Source: Herbaspirillum sp. CF444 (lineage in GTDB: Bacteria > Pseudomonadota > Gammaproteobacteria > Burkholderiales > Burkholderiaceae_D). Taken from it: a stretch of DNA of 64,000 nt. Below the pieces are notes generated by a model that made no database searches, was not told the origin of the DNA, and was given only the letters and a program-made list of their open reading frames with translations. The stretch spans positions 56,805 through 120,804 of the forward strand of contig NZ_AKJW01000057.1 in the NCBI RefSeq assembly GCF_000282135.1, written 5' to 3'. The position numbers and the translations under genes were made by a program. This document shows, one piece after another, positions 1 to 10,300 of the stretch; the stretch's first letter is position 1; the number at the start of each line of letters is the position of its first letter.

Positions 1-1397
1 TGCATCCAGTACGATACCGTCGGATGATTGCGCACCCAGTCGCTCTTAATTTCCAGATCGATGCGGTTTTTCATCTTCAGACGGATATCCTCCCAATCCA
101 GCGTGATGTGCGCATGCATGAACATCACCGCCAGACGCAAAGCCAGCACCGCCTTGGCGAAATCGGCATCCGCCAATACTTCGCCTATCTTGCGCAGATT
201 GCCTTTCTGGCCGAGGATCAGCGTGCTCATCACCCGCTGCTCGCGGGTAGTAAAACCCGGCAGATCGGCATTGGCGATCAGGTAGGACGAATGCTTGTGG
301 TAACTGCTTTGCGACACCACCAGACCGGCTTCGTGCAACAAGGCGCTCCAATTCAGGTACTTGGCGTACACCTCGTTGCCCGGCTTGAGCATCTCGAAGA
401 AGCCGAGCGCGGTCTCTGCGACCTGGCGCGCGCGCAACTCATCGATATGGAAACGACGGCTGAAGTCGTCCACCGACTGCTCGCGGCGATCGCGCTGCGT
501 GGCCCGCAACTGCAAGTCCCACATCACGCCCATGCGCAGACCGGCTTCCACCGGCGTGATCACGGAGATGTTCAGCTCCTGCATCAGGCCGATCAGCACC
601 GCCAGGCCGCCCATGATGACCAGTGCGCGGTCCGGCTTCATGCCGGTGAGTTCGATATTGCCGGCATGGCCGAAGGCGATCAGGCGCTGCTTCAGTTCTT
701 CCACGCTGGCCGGCGTGACGCGACCGTCGCCCATGCCGTTGCGCGCAATCGTGTCGGCAATCGCGCGCATGGTGCCGGACGAACCGTAGACCTTGCTGCG
801 ATGCTGGGCGCCGAAAGGCACGACGGCGTCCTCCACATGCGAACGCGCCGACAGGATGGCGCGCTCAAAAGCTTCTTCATCGATATGGCCGTCAGGGAAA
901 AACGCCTGACTCTGGTTGACCGTGCCGATGCCGAAGGATTCGACGCGCCTGATGTCGCTGCCGCGGCCGAGGATGACCTCGGTGGAGCCGCCGCCGATGT
1001 CGATCACCAGACGATCTTCATCCGGCAATGCCAGTGCGCCGGCCACGCCCATGTAAATCAGGCGCCCCTCTTCCTCGCCGGAAATGATTTCCACCGGATA
1101 GCCGATGGCGCGCTCGGCGTCGGGCAGGAATTCGTGCGCGTTCTTGGCAACACGCAAGGTATTGGTTGCCACCACGCGCACGGCATCCAACTGGTAATCA
1201 CGCAAAATGGTGCGGAAACGCGCCAGGGATTCGACCGCGCCGGCGATGGCCTGCGGCGTCAGTTTTCCGTTCTTGTCCAAGCCGGCTGCCAGGCGGATGG
1301 GGTCGCGCGCGCTCTTGATCACGCGTATCGAGTCGCCCTCATGCTTGCCTATGTGCATACGGAAGCTGTTGGAACCAAGATCTACTGCTGCAAACAT
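1..1397 (-). CDS. ppx: Exopolyphosphatase (Ppx/GppA family), C-terminus cut by window edge
   Basis: Hydrolyses the terminal phosphate of inorganic polyphosphate (Ppx) or of pppGpp (GppA). The reverse strand from the ATG at 1397 reads without a stop to base 1, giving 465 visible residues. The ASKHA phosphate-binding motif DLGSNSFRMHIG is at residues 6-17, the catalytic-Glu region ISGEEEGRLIY at about 105-115, and the second phosphate loop DIGGGSTEV at about 133-141. An HD-like helical region follows. The start is chosen because it immediately precedes the first motif. A Pho box lies 86 bases upstream, which favours Ppx over GppA and predicts induction by phosphate starvation. The protein is incomplete only because the window ends. 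Confidence 0.93.
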   Translation of the reverse strand, partial: MFAAVDLGSNSFRMHIGKHEGDSIRVIKSARDPIRLAAGLDKNGKLTPQAIAGAVESLARFRTILRDYQLDAVRVVATNTLRVAKNAHEFLPDAERAIGYPVEIISGEEEGRLIYMGVAGALALPDEDRLVIDIGGGSTEVILGRGSDIRRVESFGIGTVNQSQAFFPDGHIDEEAFERAILSARSHVEDAVVPFGAQHRSKVYGSSGTMRAIADTIARNGMGDGRVTPASVEELKQRLIAFGHAGNIELTGMKPDRALVIMGGLAVLIGLMQELNISVITPVEAGLRMGVMWDLQLRATQRDRREQSVDDFSRRFHIDELRARQVAETALGFFEMLKPGNEVYAKYLNWSALLHEAGLVVSQSSYHKHSSYLIANADLPGFTTREQRVMSTLILGQKGNLRKIGEVLADADFAKAVLALRLAVMFMHAHITLDWEDIRLKMKNRIDLEIKSDWVRNHPTVSYWM

Positions 1398-1482
1398 TCA
1401 TTCCCTTTCAAGCGGGGTATTTCCGGAAATTATTTAGCAAATTCAAGAAAATGCCGACGAACTGACACAATAGTTGCCTAGC

Positions 1483-1500
1483 ATGACAGTTTCATGACAT
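1483..1500 (-). promoter_or_regulatory. Pho box (PhoB-binding site) upstream of ppx
   Basis: Read on the minus strand the site is ATGTCAT-GAAA-CTGTCAT: two 7-base repeats 11 bases apart, as in the PhoB consensus CTGTCAT-N4-CTGTCAT with one mismatch in the first half. It points toward ppx, and a TATTGT sequence about 10 bases downstream (1468-1473) could be the -10 element. Direct sequence match; PhoB control is inferred. Confidence 0.8.
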
Positions 1501-1656
1501 GCACGCGAATCCGGCAACACATTGCAGGAGAACGTCCTGCCATCTTGAAAAGCCGGCGAACATATTGCCTTGCACGCATCAGGCAACACAAACATGCTCG
1601 CAGTCAACGATGAAATAAGGTCTAATAGCGCCAGCCCATATTTTAACGATTTAAAC

Positions 1657-2409
1657 ATGCCCGGTATTCTTTATCTCGTGCCCAATACCCTGGGCCCGGC
1701 CGACACGGCGAACGGCGACGCGCTTGCGTCCATCCTGCCTGCGGAAGTACAGGCGCTGGCCGCGCGTCTCGAGTATTTCGTCGCCGAAAACGCCAAAACC
1801 ACGCGCGCCTTCCTGAAACTGATCAACGCCAATTATCCGTTAAGCAAACCTTTGCAGGACATCAAGATCGCCGAACTCAACGTCAACACCGAAGCGGCCG
1901 CGTTGCCGGCCTTGCTCGCGCCGTTGCTGGCGGGACAAGATGCGGGATTGATTTCGGAAGCCGGTGTTCCGGCGGTGGCTGATCCCGGCGCCAATCTGGT
2001 TCGCCTGGCCCATCAGCAAGGCATACAGGTGCGCCCCTTGGTGGGGCCGTCGTCCTTGCTGCTGGCAGTCATGAGCAGCGGCCTGAACGGCCAGAGCTTC
2101 GCCTTCAACGGCTATCTGCCGACCGACGCCGCGCAGAGAACAAAACGCATCAAACAACTGGAAGAACGTTCGCGCCAGGAAAAACAAACCCAGTTGCTGA
2201 TCGAGACGCCTTATCGCAACAGCGCCATGCTGGAAGCGCTGGCGACCGCGTGCAACGGCACGACGCTCATCAGCGTGGCGACCGATCTGACGCTGGCGAC
2301 GGAAGCCATCAAGACGCAGACGGCGAACAAATGGAAAAACGATATCGCTGCCGGCAAGACGCCGGACTTTCACAAGAAGCCGACCGTATTTTTGCTGCTG
2401 GCCGATTAA
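1657..2409 (+). CDS. SAM-dependent methyltransferase, RsmI-like tetrapyrrole methylase family
   Basis: A 250-residue protein of the family that includes RsmI, the 16S rRNA C1402 2'-O-methyltransferase. The central segment has the RsmI signature order: LISEAGVPAVADPG, then RPLVGPSSLLLAVMSSGL, then FAFNGYLP. The N-terminal strand (ILYLVPNTLGPAD) lacks the usual family glycine pattern of true RsmI, so it probably belongs to the divergent YabN/RsmI-like SAM methylase branch with an unknown target. The ATG at 1657 is preferred over an upstream in-frame ATG because homology-like sequence (MPGILYLVPN) starts there. It is transcribed divergently from ppx and converges on the hydrolase gene at 2425. 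Confidence 0.8.
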   Translation: MPGILYLVPNTLGPADTANGDALASILPAEVQALAARLEYFVAENAKTTRAFLKLINANYPLSKPLQDIKIAELNVNTEAAALPALLAPLLAGQDAGLISEAGVPAVADPGANLVRLAHQQGIQVRPLVGPSSLLLAVMSSGLNGQSFAFNGYLPTDAAQRTKRIKQLEERSRQEKQTQLLIETPYRNSAMLEALATACNGTTLISVATDLTLATEAIKTQTANKWKNDIAAGKTPDFHKKPTVFLLLAD

Positions 2410-2424
2410 GCTGCCACGCCGACG

Positions 2425-3309
2425 TCATTCCTTGCGGCCCATGCCGGCAGTGATCCAGTCGGCAATACGCGTGACCACATCCTGCTCGATGCCGTTGTAA
2501 CCGTGGTAGGCCCTGGCTTCGCAAGGATCGCCCTGGCTCACGCCGCCGCGCACGCTGATCAATTCCTTTTGCGACACCGCGCTAAGCGCATTCATCAATC
2601 TCGGCATGTCGCTGAACGCGCAAAGCTTGCAGCCGTCTTGTTCATGATGCACGACCAGAACCGGAATCCGCAGGGCCGACAAGGCCATGTCGGGCACGGC
2701 GCGTCCGGCATTGTTTTCACGCAAGATGCTGGAAGTCAGCACCAGCCCGTCGGGCCCGCCGTTGGCCTGGTCCAGTTGCGTGGAGATAAAAGCGGCCGAC
2801 TGGGTGCCGCGACTGGTGCCGATCAGCCAGACAGGAATTTCTGATTGCCGGCGCAGCCACGCCATCACGGCCTTGATGTCTTCGACATGCTGCGGCGTCT
2901 GGCGAAAACCGCTCAGAAACGGATACGACTGCCGATCCGAGGGTGCATCCACAACCGCAACGGCAAAACTGCGCTCGACAAACAACTGACGCGAGCGCAC
3001 AAGAAAATTGCCGCGACCGCCGCCGAATTCGCCCTCGGGGGAAATACGCAAACTCCCCTCTCCGCCGGCAAACAGGATCACGGTCGCAACAGGATGCTGC
3101 GGCACCAGGTACACGAAGCGCTGCGTCACGCCGGGACGTGTCGGCACATCGACGACCTGCTGGGTAAATTGCAATGCCGGGTTGGTCTGAGACCATGCCG
3201 GCGCAATGGCGAACAAGGTGAGCAAGGTGAGCGACAGACTCGGAAAAGTCATCCGCCAGAGATGAGTCGCAACAGAAGCAAGGTCTTTCAACTTTCTGAT
3301 CGCACGCAT
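2425..3309 (-). CDS. Secreted alpha/beta hydrolase
   Basis: A 294-residue protein with a basic N-terminus and a hydrophobic stretch ending in AIAPAWS-Q (about residues 22-40), which looks like a Sec signal peptide, so the product is probably periplasmic. The nucleophile elbow GTSRG is at about 164-168 with Ser166 as the likely nucleophile. An HH motif (VVHHEQDG) near the C-terminus probably supplies the catalytic His region. The substrate is not evident. The start at 3309 follows a good ribosome site (GGAGGCGACA) and lies downstream of the sppA terminator. A longer reading frame beginning at 3384 would read through that terminator and is rejected. Confidence 0.72.
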   Translation of the reverse strand: MRAIRKLKDLASVATHLWRMTFPSLSLTLLTLFAIAPAWSQTNPALQFTQQVVDVPTRPGVTQRFVYLVPQHPVATVILFAGGEGSLRISPEGEFGGGRGNFLVRSRQLFVERSFAVAVVDAPSDRQSYPFLSGFRQTPQHVEDIKAVMAWLRRQSEIPVWLIGTSRGTQSAAFISTQLDQANGGPDGLVLTSSILRENNAGRAVPDMALSALRIPVLVVHHEQDGCKLCAFSDMPRLMNALSAVSQKELISVRGGVSQGDPCEARAYHGYNGIEQDVVTRIADWITAGMGRKE

Positions 3310-3342
3310 TGTCGCCTCCAGTATTCCATTCCCGCCATTGAT

Positions 3343-3370
3343 AAAAAAAGGCGACGAAGCCGCCGCCTTT
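3343..3370 (-). terminator. Rho-independent terminator after sppA
   Basis: On the minus strand a stem GGCGGCG / CGTCGCC with loop GCTT (one G-U pair) is followed by a run of T (CCTTTTTTTAT). It sits 22 bases after the sppA stop codon and before the hydrolase start. Confidence 0.75.
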
Positions 3371-3391
3371 TCGCCGCAAGACACGAAAAAA

Positions 3392-4438
3392 TCAGCGCAG
3401 TTGAATGCTGCCGCCCGACAGCATCGACTTGGCGACGCCGCTGCCTACCGCCACGCCGAATTTCTTCAGCACGCGCTCAGGCAGGCCTTCGGTCTGGGTG
3501 TAGTCGACCAGATCTTCCGCCTTGATGACGTCGCGCGCCACGCTGTCGACGGTGCCGTAGCCGTCGGCCAGACCCATTTCAACTGCTTTCGAGCCGATCC
3601 AGAACAGGCCGGAGAAAGTTTCCGGCGTTTCTTTCAGGCGCTGGCCGCGCCCCTTGCGCACGGCGTCGATGAATTGCTGGTGAATGTCGCTCAGCATTTG
3701 CTGGGCGTATTCCTTTTGCTTGGCGTTCTGCGGGCTGAACGGATCCATGAAGCCCTTGTTCTCGCCGGCAGTCAGCAGGCGTCGCTCGACGCCGACCTTG
3801 TCCATCAGACCGGTGAAGCCGAAACCGTCCATCAGCACGCCGATGGAGCCGACGATGCTGGCCTTGTTGACGTAAATCTTGTCGGCTGCCGCGGCGATGT
3901 AATACCCGCCGGAGGCGCACATTTCTTCCACCACGACGTACAAAGGCTTCTTCGGATATTCCTTGCGCAGGCGCACGATTTCGTCGTTGATCATGCCGGC
4001 TTGCACGGGGCTGCCGCCGGGGCTGTTGATCTTGAGGATGACGCCCATCGAATCGTCGGCGGCGAATGCCTTGTCCAGCGCCGGGATCACGGCGGCGGCA
4101 GAACCGCGGCCTTCGGCTTCGATGGTGCCGTTGATTTCGACCAGCGCGGTGTGCGTGCCGACCGGCTCCGCATCCGACTTGGTGTAGTTGAACGCCGTCC
4201 AGATGACGAAGACGAAAACGGCCAGGCCGGCGATCTTGAAGAAAATGCTCCAGCGCCGGCGCGCGCGCTGTTCCTTGACGGCGAACAGCGCCAGCTTTTC
4301 GAGCACGTCGCGTTCCCAGCCGCCCTTCTTGTCGTCGGCGGCTGCCGATGTCCCGGCAGTGGGCGGCACGGAAGCCGCCGCCGGTGGTGGAGATTGTGGC
4401 GGTTGCGCTTGAGGATTTTCGAATTCGTTATTGCTCAT
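3392..4438 (-). CDS. sppA: Signal peptide peptidase SppA, 36K type (S49 family)
   Basis: An inner-membrane serine protease that degrades cleaved signal peptides. The protein has 348 residues, with a Pro/Ala-rich N-terminal tail, a single membrane anchor at about 64-83, then the S49 domain. INSPGGSPVQAG (about 137-148) is the substrate-binding loop. CASGGYY gives the catalytic Ser176, and TAGENKGFMDP places Lys228, the expected 52 residues further on as in the single-domain SppA dyad. This is the short single-domain form, not the 67-kDa two-domain E. coli type. It is followed by its own terminator and lies just downstream of the Rieske gene. Confidence 0.93.
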   Translation of the reverse strand: MSNNEFENPQAQPPQSPPPAAASVPPTAGTSAAADDKKGGWERDVLEKLALFAVKEQRARRRWSIFFKIAGLAVFVFVIWTAFNYTKSDAEPVGTHTALVEINGTIEAEGRGSAAAVIPALDKAFAADDSMGVILKINSPGGSPVQAGMINDEIVRLRKEYPKKPLYVVVEEMCASGGYYIAAAADKIYVNKASIVGSIGVLMDGFGFTGLMDKVGVERRLLTAGENKGFMDPFSPQNAKQKEYAQQMLSDIHQQFIDAVRKGRGQRLKETPETFSGLFWIGSKAVEMGLADGYGTVDSVARDVIKAEDLVDYTQTEGLPERVLKKFGVAVGSGVAKSMLSGGSIQLR

Positions 4439-4508
4439 ATCGTCACTCTGATAGGCAGCCCGAAGAAAGCCAACACGCCGGCTTCGGCTGCCTGGGTTCC
4501 CGCATGGC

Positions 4509-4880
4509 TCATGCCAGCGCGGGCCTTACATAATCGTCCGGCGTCCAGAAAATGCCGCCGTCCCTCTCGAACACCATGATCTTACGCAAACGCGCCCCGC
4601 GGCAAGGGCCGCCCTCGCACTTGCCCGTGTCAGGCGCATACACCGCGCCATGGGTGGCGCACATCAGATAGAGGCCGCTCGACTCAAAAAATTCGCCTTC
4701 GGACCAGTCGAGTTCGATCGGCACGTGGGCGCAGCGGTTCAGATAGCCGTACACGGCGCCGCCATAGCGCACCACGAAGCCGGTGGCGTCGTCGCCGTGC
4801 ACCGACACCGCAAAGCGCTTCCCCTTGCCGCCTTCTTCGATGTCGGCCGAATCACATACCGGAATCGCCACTTCGTCCAT
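4509..4880 (-). CDS. Rieske [2Fe-2S] ferredoxin-like protein
   Basis: A 123-residue soluble Rieske-fold protein. The cluster ligands are visible as C50-x-H52 (NRCAHV) and C74-x2-H77 (CATHG), in the order expected for a Rieske domain. There is no membrane anchor or fused oxygenase domain, so it probably acts as an electron carrier or assembly-type ferredoxin; no partner is evident. It lies between the HAD phosphatase and sppA on the same strand with 20 bases to the upstream gene, so co-transcription with the phosphatase is likely. Confidence 0.9.
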   Translation of the reverse strand: MDEVAIPVCDSADIEEGGKGKRFAVSVHGDDATGFVVRYGGAVYGYLNRCAHVPIELDWSEGEFFESSGLYLMCATHGAVYAPDTGKCEGGPCRGARLRKIMVFERDGGIFWTPDDYVRPALA

Positions 4881-4900
4881 TGCAGGTTCCCCAGGCGTTG

Positions 4901-5560
4901 CTATGCGTTTTCATTGAGCCACTGGTGCAGGACCTTGATGGAACCGGCGCTATAGAGCGGGTTCAAGGCCTGCAACTGCTCGACAGGGTGCGCGCCGAAT
5001 TCTACCGCAACCCCGGCCGCGCCTGCATTAATGGCCATCTGCAAATCATGCGTGGTGTCGCCGATCATCAGCGTGCGGCCCATCTCCTGCCCCAGCTCGC
5101 GCGTGAGTTCCTGCAGCATGGCCGGATGCGGCTTGGAAAAAGTTTCGTCGGCGCAACGCGTCGCATCGAAAGCCGACAGCAGCCTGGTGCTATTGAGCGC
5201 GCGATTGAGACCGACCCGGCTCTTGCCGGTGGCGACCGCCAGGAAATAGCCTTGCTGTCCGAGGTCGTCCAGCATCTCCTTGACGCCGTCGAACAGGGTC
5301 AGGTCCTTGTCCTGCCCGAGGTAATGATGCCGGTAACGCTCCACGATGCGCGGGTAATACTTGGGATCGACATCCGGAATCGCCGCCTGCATGGCGTCCT
5401 GCAAGCCTAGGCCGATCACGTAGGAAGCGGCGCTCTTGTCGGGAATCGGCAACCCCAGGTCGCGGGCCGCCGCCTGGATGCACCTGACGATGGTCGACGT
5501 GCTGTCCATCAGCGTGCCGTCCCAGTCGAACACGATTAAATCAAATTGCTTTCTTGCCAT
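4901..5560 (-). CDS. HAD-family hydrolase, phosphoglycolate phosphatase-like
   Basis: A 219-residue HAD phosphatase. Motif I is FDWDGTLMD with nucleophile Asp12 and acid/base Asp14, motif II is the threonine in VATGKS, motif III is the lysine in FSKPHP, and motif IV is GDTTHD. The length and helical cap between motifs I and II match Gph-like enzymes, which dephosphorylate 2-phosphoglycolate. In beta-proteobacteria this gene often sits beside rluC, as it does here (56 bases downstream). Exact substrate is not provable from sequence. Confidence 0.88.
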   Translation of the reverse strand: MARKQFDLIVFDWDGTLMDSTSTIVRCIQAAARDLGLPIPDKSAASYVIGLGLQDAMQAAIPDVDPKYYPRIVERYRHHYLGQDKDLTLFDGVKEMLDDLGQQGYFLAVATGKSRVGLNRALNSTRLLSAFDATRCADETFSKPHPAMLQELTRELGQEMGRTLMIGDTTHDLQMAINAGAAGVAVEFGAHPVEQLQALNPLYSAGSIKVLHQWLNENA

Positions 5561-5616
5561 GTTTCACTTTTCAACATAATCAAAATGGGTATGCCGGCGG
5601 CCGGCCACAATCGCAA

Positions 5617-6651
5617 TCAGGCAGTCTCCGCCTCGGCACCGGCCGCATCCAGGCTTTTCAGGAAGCGCTGGCACTCCGGCGGCAGGCCTGCCTTGAGCGT
5701 CACCGTCTTGCCGCTGTCCGGATGCGTAAAACTGATCTGGTGCGCATGCAGGAACATGCGCTTGAAGGCGACGCGTTCGCCGTCCGCCTTCTGCAACGCT
5801 TTATTCAGCGTGAAATCGCCGTATTTGTCGTCGCCGACGATGGCGAAACCGCTGGCCGACAAATGCACGCGTATCTGATGGGTGCGGCCGGTTTTCAGTT
5901 CCGCTTCGAGCAGGGCGAATTCACCGTAACGGCGAATCAGCGAAAACACGGTATGCGAGGCCTGGCCGTCTTCCTGCACGCGCACGCGGCGCTCGCCGTC
6001 GGCGGTGCTGTATTTGTGCAGCGGCAGCTTGATGTGCTGGCGGGCGTTCTTCCAGTCGCCGTGCACCAGCGTCAGGTAGCGCTTGTCGGTCAGGCCGTCG
6101 CGGATCTGCTCGTGCAGGTTGGTCAGCGCCGAACGTTTCTTCGCCAACAACAAAATCCCCGAAGTGTCGCGATCGAGACGATGCACCAGTTCCAGGAATT
6201 TGGCTTCCGGACGCGACGCCCGCAGTTGCTCGATGACGCCATAACTGACGCCCGAGCCGCCATGCACGGCGACGCCGGCCGGCTTGTCGATCACCAGCAG
6301 ATGATTGTCTTCCAGCAATATCTTGAATTCGGCGCCGGGAGCCACGGCGGCAGATGCCTTTTCGGCAATGCGGATTGGCGGCACGCGCAGGACGTCCCCG
6401 TCTTGCAGACGATAAGTCTGGTCGATACGGCCCTTGTTGACACGCACTTCGCCGGAACGCAGGACACGGTAAATATGGCTTTTGGGCACGCCCTTGCAGA
6501 CGCGCAAGAGGAAATTGTCGATGCGTTGACCGGCTTCCTCTTCCGAAATCGTGAGCAGCTGGACTTGCGGCGAAGCAGGTGCAGATTGGGCAGACGCTGG
6601 TGATTCAGGCTTTTCAGGCGTCTTCCCAGAAAATCTCGCTAAGTCCTTCAT
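5617..6651 (-). CDS. rluC: 23S rRNA pseudouridine synthase RluC
   Basis: Converts uridines 955, 2504 and 2580 (E. coli numbering) of 23S rRNA to pseudouridine. The protein has 344 residues. An N-terminal S4 RNA-binding domain covers about 36-95 (RIDNFLLRVCKGVPKSHIYR), followed by the RluA-type catalytic domain with HRLDRDTSG at 157-165 and catalytic Asp160. A low-complexity Ala/Pro/Ser tail precedes the S4 domain. It is transcribed divergently from rne, an arrangement also seen in E. coli and other proteobacteria. Confidence 0.94.
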   Translation of the reverse strand: MKDLARFSGKTPEKPESPASAQSAPASPQVQLLTISEEEAGQRIDNFLLRVCKGVPKSHIYRVLRSGEVRVNKGRIDQTYRLQDGDVLRVPPIRIAEKASAAVAPGAEFKILLEDNHLLVIDKPAGVAVHGGSGVSYGVIEQLRASRPEAKFLELVHRLDRDTSGILLLAKKRSALTNLHEQIRDGLTDKRYLTLVHGDWKNARQHIKLPLHKYSTADGERRVRVQEDGQASHTVFSLIRRYGEFALLEAELKTGRTHQIRVHLSASGFAIVGDDKYGDFTLNKALQKADGERVAFKRMFLHAHQISFTHPDSGKTVTLKAGLPPECQRFLKSLDAAGAEAETA

Positions 6652-7333
6652 TTTGAATATATAATCGCTCGACGCTGGTCAGAAAACCGGTGTCAGTGTA
6701 AGAATAAAAAAGACCATTCTACACAGAGGCGTCTTCATCAGCCTCGCTAATTTGCAAATTTGATGGGGGGAACCACGAAAAATCGCAGCATGCGGCGACA
6801 GGGTCCTGTCGGCAAGCCTCGTACACCCTACGAAGACATTGTGGACGCGACATTTCTCCGCGCGGATTGGACGGTTCCTTGAAAACGTGTACGCATCATC
6901 CCTGCGCGAGTCCAGTTTGCACCGCAGTTGCAATCGGATAACGCACTTGGGTGTTGAACAGATGTGCTTGGATTATCAGGATAAAGTCTGGCAAGACCTT
7001 CAGTTGAAAACGAAGTGCTTGCCGGTTGATGCTTTGAACCCGATTCGCCGATTTGCCAACTTTTAGAAAAATGCTTCGTTTGGCTCTTGATGACAGCTTA
7101 CCGTCCACAGCGACCGTGACCGCCTTACGCGGAACGGCAAGCGTGGATACGGAGTTGCTCGGCTTCCGGTTCACCGCATCCGCGCCCCGTTGTGCATGAG
7201 TGCCGCCGCCAAGGCGCATTCCACACACTAAGGCAATTCCCTCCCCCAATCACTTCGTTCTCGCGTACATCCTTGTACTTTATGGCGTACTTTTAAAAAG
7301 CGCCATTACGGCCTCAGTGCCACGGAGTGAAAC
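6652..7333. other. Divergent rluC-rne intergenic region, long rne leader
   Basis: This 682-base gene-free stretch must hold the promoters of rluC and rne. It is less GC-rich on its left half and has no reading frame with credible coding character. In E. coli the rne mRNA has a long 5' untranslated region through which RNase E controls its own transcript, and the distance here leaves room for one. I could not identify the regulatory hairpins with confidence. Confidence 0.5.
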
Positions 7334-10300
7334 ATGAAACGTATGTTGTTCAATGCTACGCAGCAGGAAGAATTGCGCGTAGCCATCGTTGACGGTCAAA
7401 AACTGATCGACATCGATATTGAAGCCACCGGACGCGAACAGCGTAAATCCAACATTTACAAAGGCGTCATTACCCGCATTGAACCTTCTCTGGAAGCCTG
7501 CTTCGTCAATTACGGCGAAGAACGCCATGGCTTCCTGCCGTTCAAGGAAGTGGCCCGCACTTATTTCAAGGAAGGCATCGATGTCCGCAACGCTTCCATC
7601 AAGGAAGCCTTGCGCGAAGGTCAGGAAATCATCGTGCAGGTCGAGAAGGAAGAACGCGGCAACAAGGGCGCAGCCCTGACCTCGTTCATCTCCCTGGCAG
7701 GCCGTTACCTGGTCCTGATGCCGAACAATCCGCGCGGCGGCGGCGTTTCCCGTCGCGTCGAAGGCGAAGATCGCCAGGAACTGCGCGAAACCATGGACAA
7801 GCTGGACCTGCCCAACGGCATGTCCGTCATCGCCCGCACCGCCGGCATCGGCCGCAACGTCGATGAACTGCAGTGGGATTTGAACTACCTGATGCAACTC
7901 TGGCGCGCCATCGAAGGTGCCGGCCAGTCCGGTTCCGGCGCTTTCCTGATTTATCAGGAGTCCTCGCTGGTGATCCGCGCGATCCGCGACTATTTCCAGC
8001 CTGACATCGGCGAAATCCTGATCGACACCGACGACATCCACGACCAGGCCCAGCAGTTCATGGCCCACGTGATGCCGGACATGGTCCACCGCGTCAAGCG
8101 CTACCGCGACGACGTGCCGCTGTTCTCCCGCTTCCAGATCGAACACCAGATCGAAACCGCGTACTCGCGCACCGTGCCGCTGCCATCGGGCGGCGCCATC
8201 GTGATCGACCACACCGAAGCCCTGGTTTCCGTCGACGTCAACTCGGCCCGCGCCACCCGCGGCAGCGACATCGAAACCACCGCGTTCTACACCAACCTTG
8301 AAGCCGCCGACGAAGTGGCCCGCCAATTGCGCCTGCGCGATCTGGGCGGCCTGATCGTCATCGACTTCATCGACATGGAAAACGCCAAGAACCAGCGTGA
8401 AGTCGAATCCCGCCTGAAAGACGCCCTGCACCACGACCGTGCCCGCGTCCAGATGGGCAAGATCTCGCGCTTCGGCCTGATGGAACTGTCGCGCCAGCGC
8501 CTGCGTCCGTCGCTGTCCGAAGGCAGCCACGTGACCTGCCCGCGCTGCAACGGCACCGGCCACATCCGCGACACCGAATCGTCCGCATTGCAAGTCCTGC
8601 GCATCATCCAGGAGGAAGCAATGAAGGAAAACTCCGCCGCCATCCACGTGCAGGCGCCGGTCGATGTCGCCGCTTTCCTGCTCAACGAAAAGCGCGGCGA
8701 AATCCTGAAGATCGAAACACGCCACCGCGTGACGGTCATCATGATCCCGAACAAGCACCTCGAAACCCCGCACTACAAGCTCGAACGCATCAAGCACGAC
8801 GATCCGCGCCTGGACGACGCCCAAGCCAGCTACGCCATGGCCGAACAAGCCGAAACCGACATCGGTTACAGCAAGCGCCAGAAGGAAGACCTCAAACCGC
8901 GCCAGGAAGCCGTCGTCAAGGGCATCACCCCTGACCAGCCTGCGCCCATCGTCGAGCGCAAGGTCGCCGCACCGGTGGAACCTGTACCGACGCTGGCGCC
9001 GGAATCCGGCTTCTTCAGCAAGATCTGGAGCTTTTTCCGTGCCAAGCCTGCGGAACCTGCGCCAGTCGCCGCCCCGGCCGAAACCAAGACGCCGCAAAAA
9101 CGCGAACACGCCGACCGCAACACCCGCAACCGTAACGGTCGCAACCGCAACGGCCGCAACCGCAACGAGCGCGAAGAGCGCGACGGCACTGCGTCGGAAA
9201 AAAATGCCCGCGAAGAGTCCGGCAAACAGGACGCCGAGGGCAAACCGGCACGTCCGCCGCGTCCGCCGCGCGAACCCAAGGAAGCGCGTGAACCTCGTGA
9301 ATCGCGCGAAGGCGCAGAAGGCCGTGGCGACCGCGAAAATCGTGAACCGCGCGAGCCTCGCCAACCACGCGAAGCCCGTGAAAACCGCGAACCGCGCGAA
9401 GGAAGCGAAGCACGCGAACCGCGTCAGCCACGCCAACCGCGTCCGCCACGCGAAGAACGCAAGGATCTGCCGAAAGCCGACGAAGCATTGCCATTGGAAG
9501 CCGCACTGGCAACCGGTGTCGCCGCCGTAGCAGTTGAAGGCGCCGAATCCGCACAAGTCGTCGGCAACCAAGTCGAAGGCGCAACCGAAGATGGCGGCGA
9601 ACCGCGTCGTCGCCGTCGTCGCGGCGGCCGCAACCGCAACCGTCGCGATCGCGAACAAGGCGATAACGTCGGCGGCGAAAACGCTGAAGGCGAACTGGCG
9701 GATGGCGAAGAGTCGGCACCGGTTGCAGCACAAGCGGCAACCTCGTCCGGCAATGCAGCCGAGGCAGAAGAACGTCCCTGGTACGAGAAAGCACCAGCAG
9801 TGGTGAATACGGTTGCTGAAATAGCTGCTCCCGCCGCTGTTCCTGTCGCTGTTCCTGTGATTACTCCTGCCGCCGAGCCTGTTGCCGCTGCACCCGCAGT
9901 CGAAGCTGCACCGACACCTGCTCCTGCCCGGGAACCGGTCGCGATCGCTGCTGAAGCGCCTGTTGCGTCTATTGCTCCTGTCGCCGCGACACCTGTTGTG
10001 GAAACTGCACCAGTCGCAGCTGCTCCGGCCCCTGTCGTTGCAGAAGCACCGGCAGCACCGCAACAAATCAGCCTGTTGCCTGAAGCAGTTGCCCCGGCAG
10101 CCGTCGAACCGGCACCGATTGAAGCCGCTCCTGCGCCAGTTGTTACTGCACCCGCCCCTGCGCCGGTTCAGGCAGCTAGCCAGACGACTGCGCCAGCCGC
10201 CAACGGCAAGCAGCAATGGAATGAGCTGCACGACATGCTGTCGTCGGCCGGTCTGACCCTGGCCAGCACCGATCCGGAAAAACTGCGCGCCGCCCAGGCT

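Noticed and set aside
24..1481. A 485-codon plus-strand frame at the left edge
   Set aside because: It is antisense to ppx, which reads open from 1397 to base 1 with correct Ppx/GppA motifs.
6652..7333. Small coding frames in the rluC-rne spacer
   Set aside because: Frames on both strands have no ribosome sites and no family resemblance; the stretch fits a regulatory leader.
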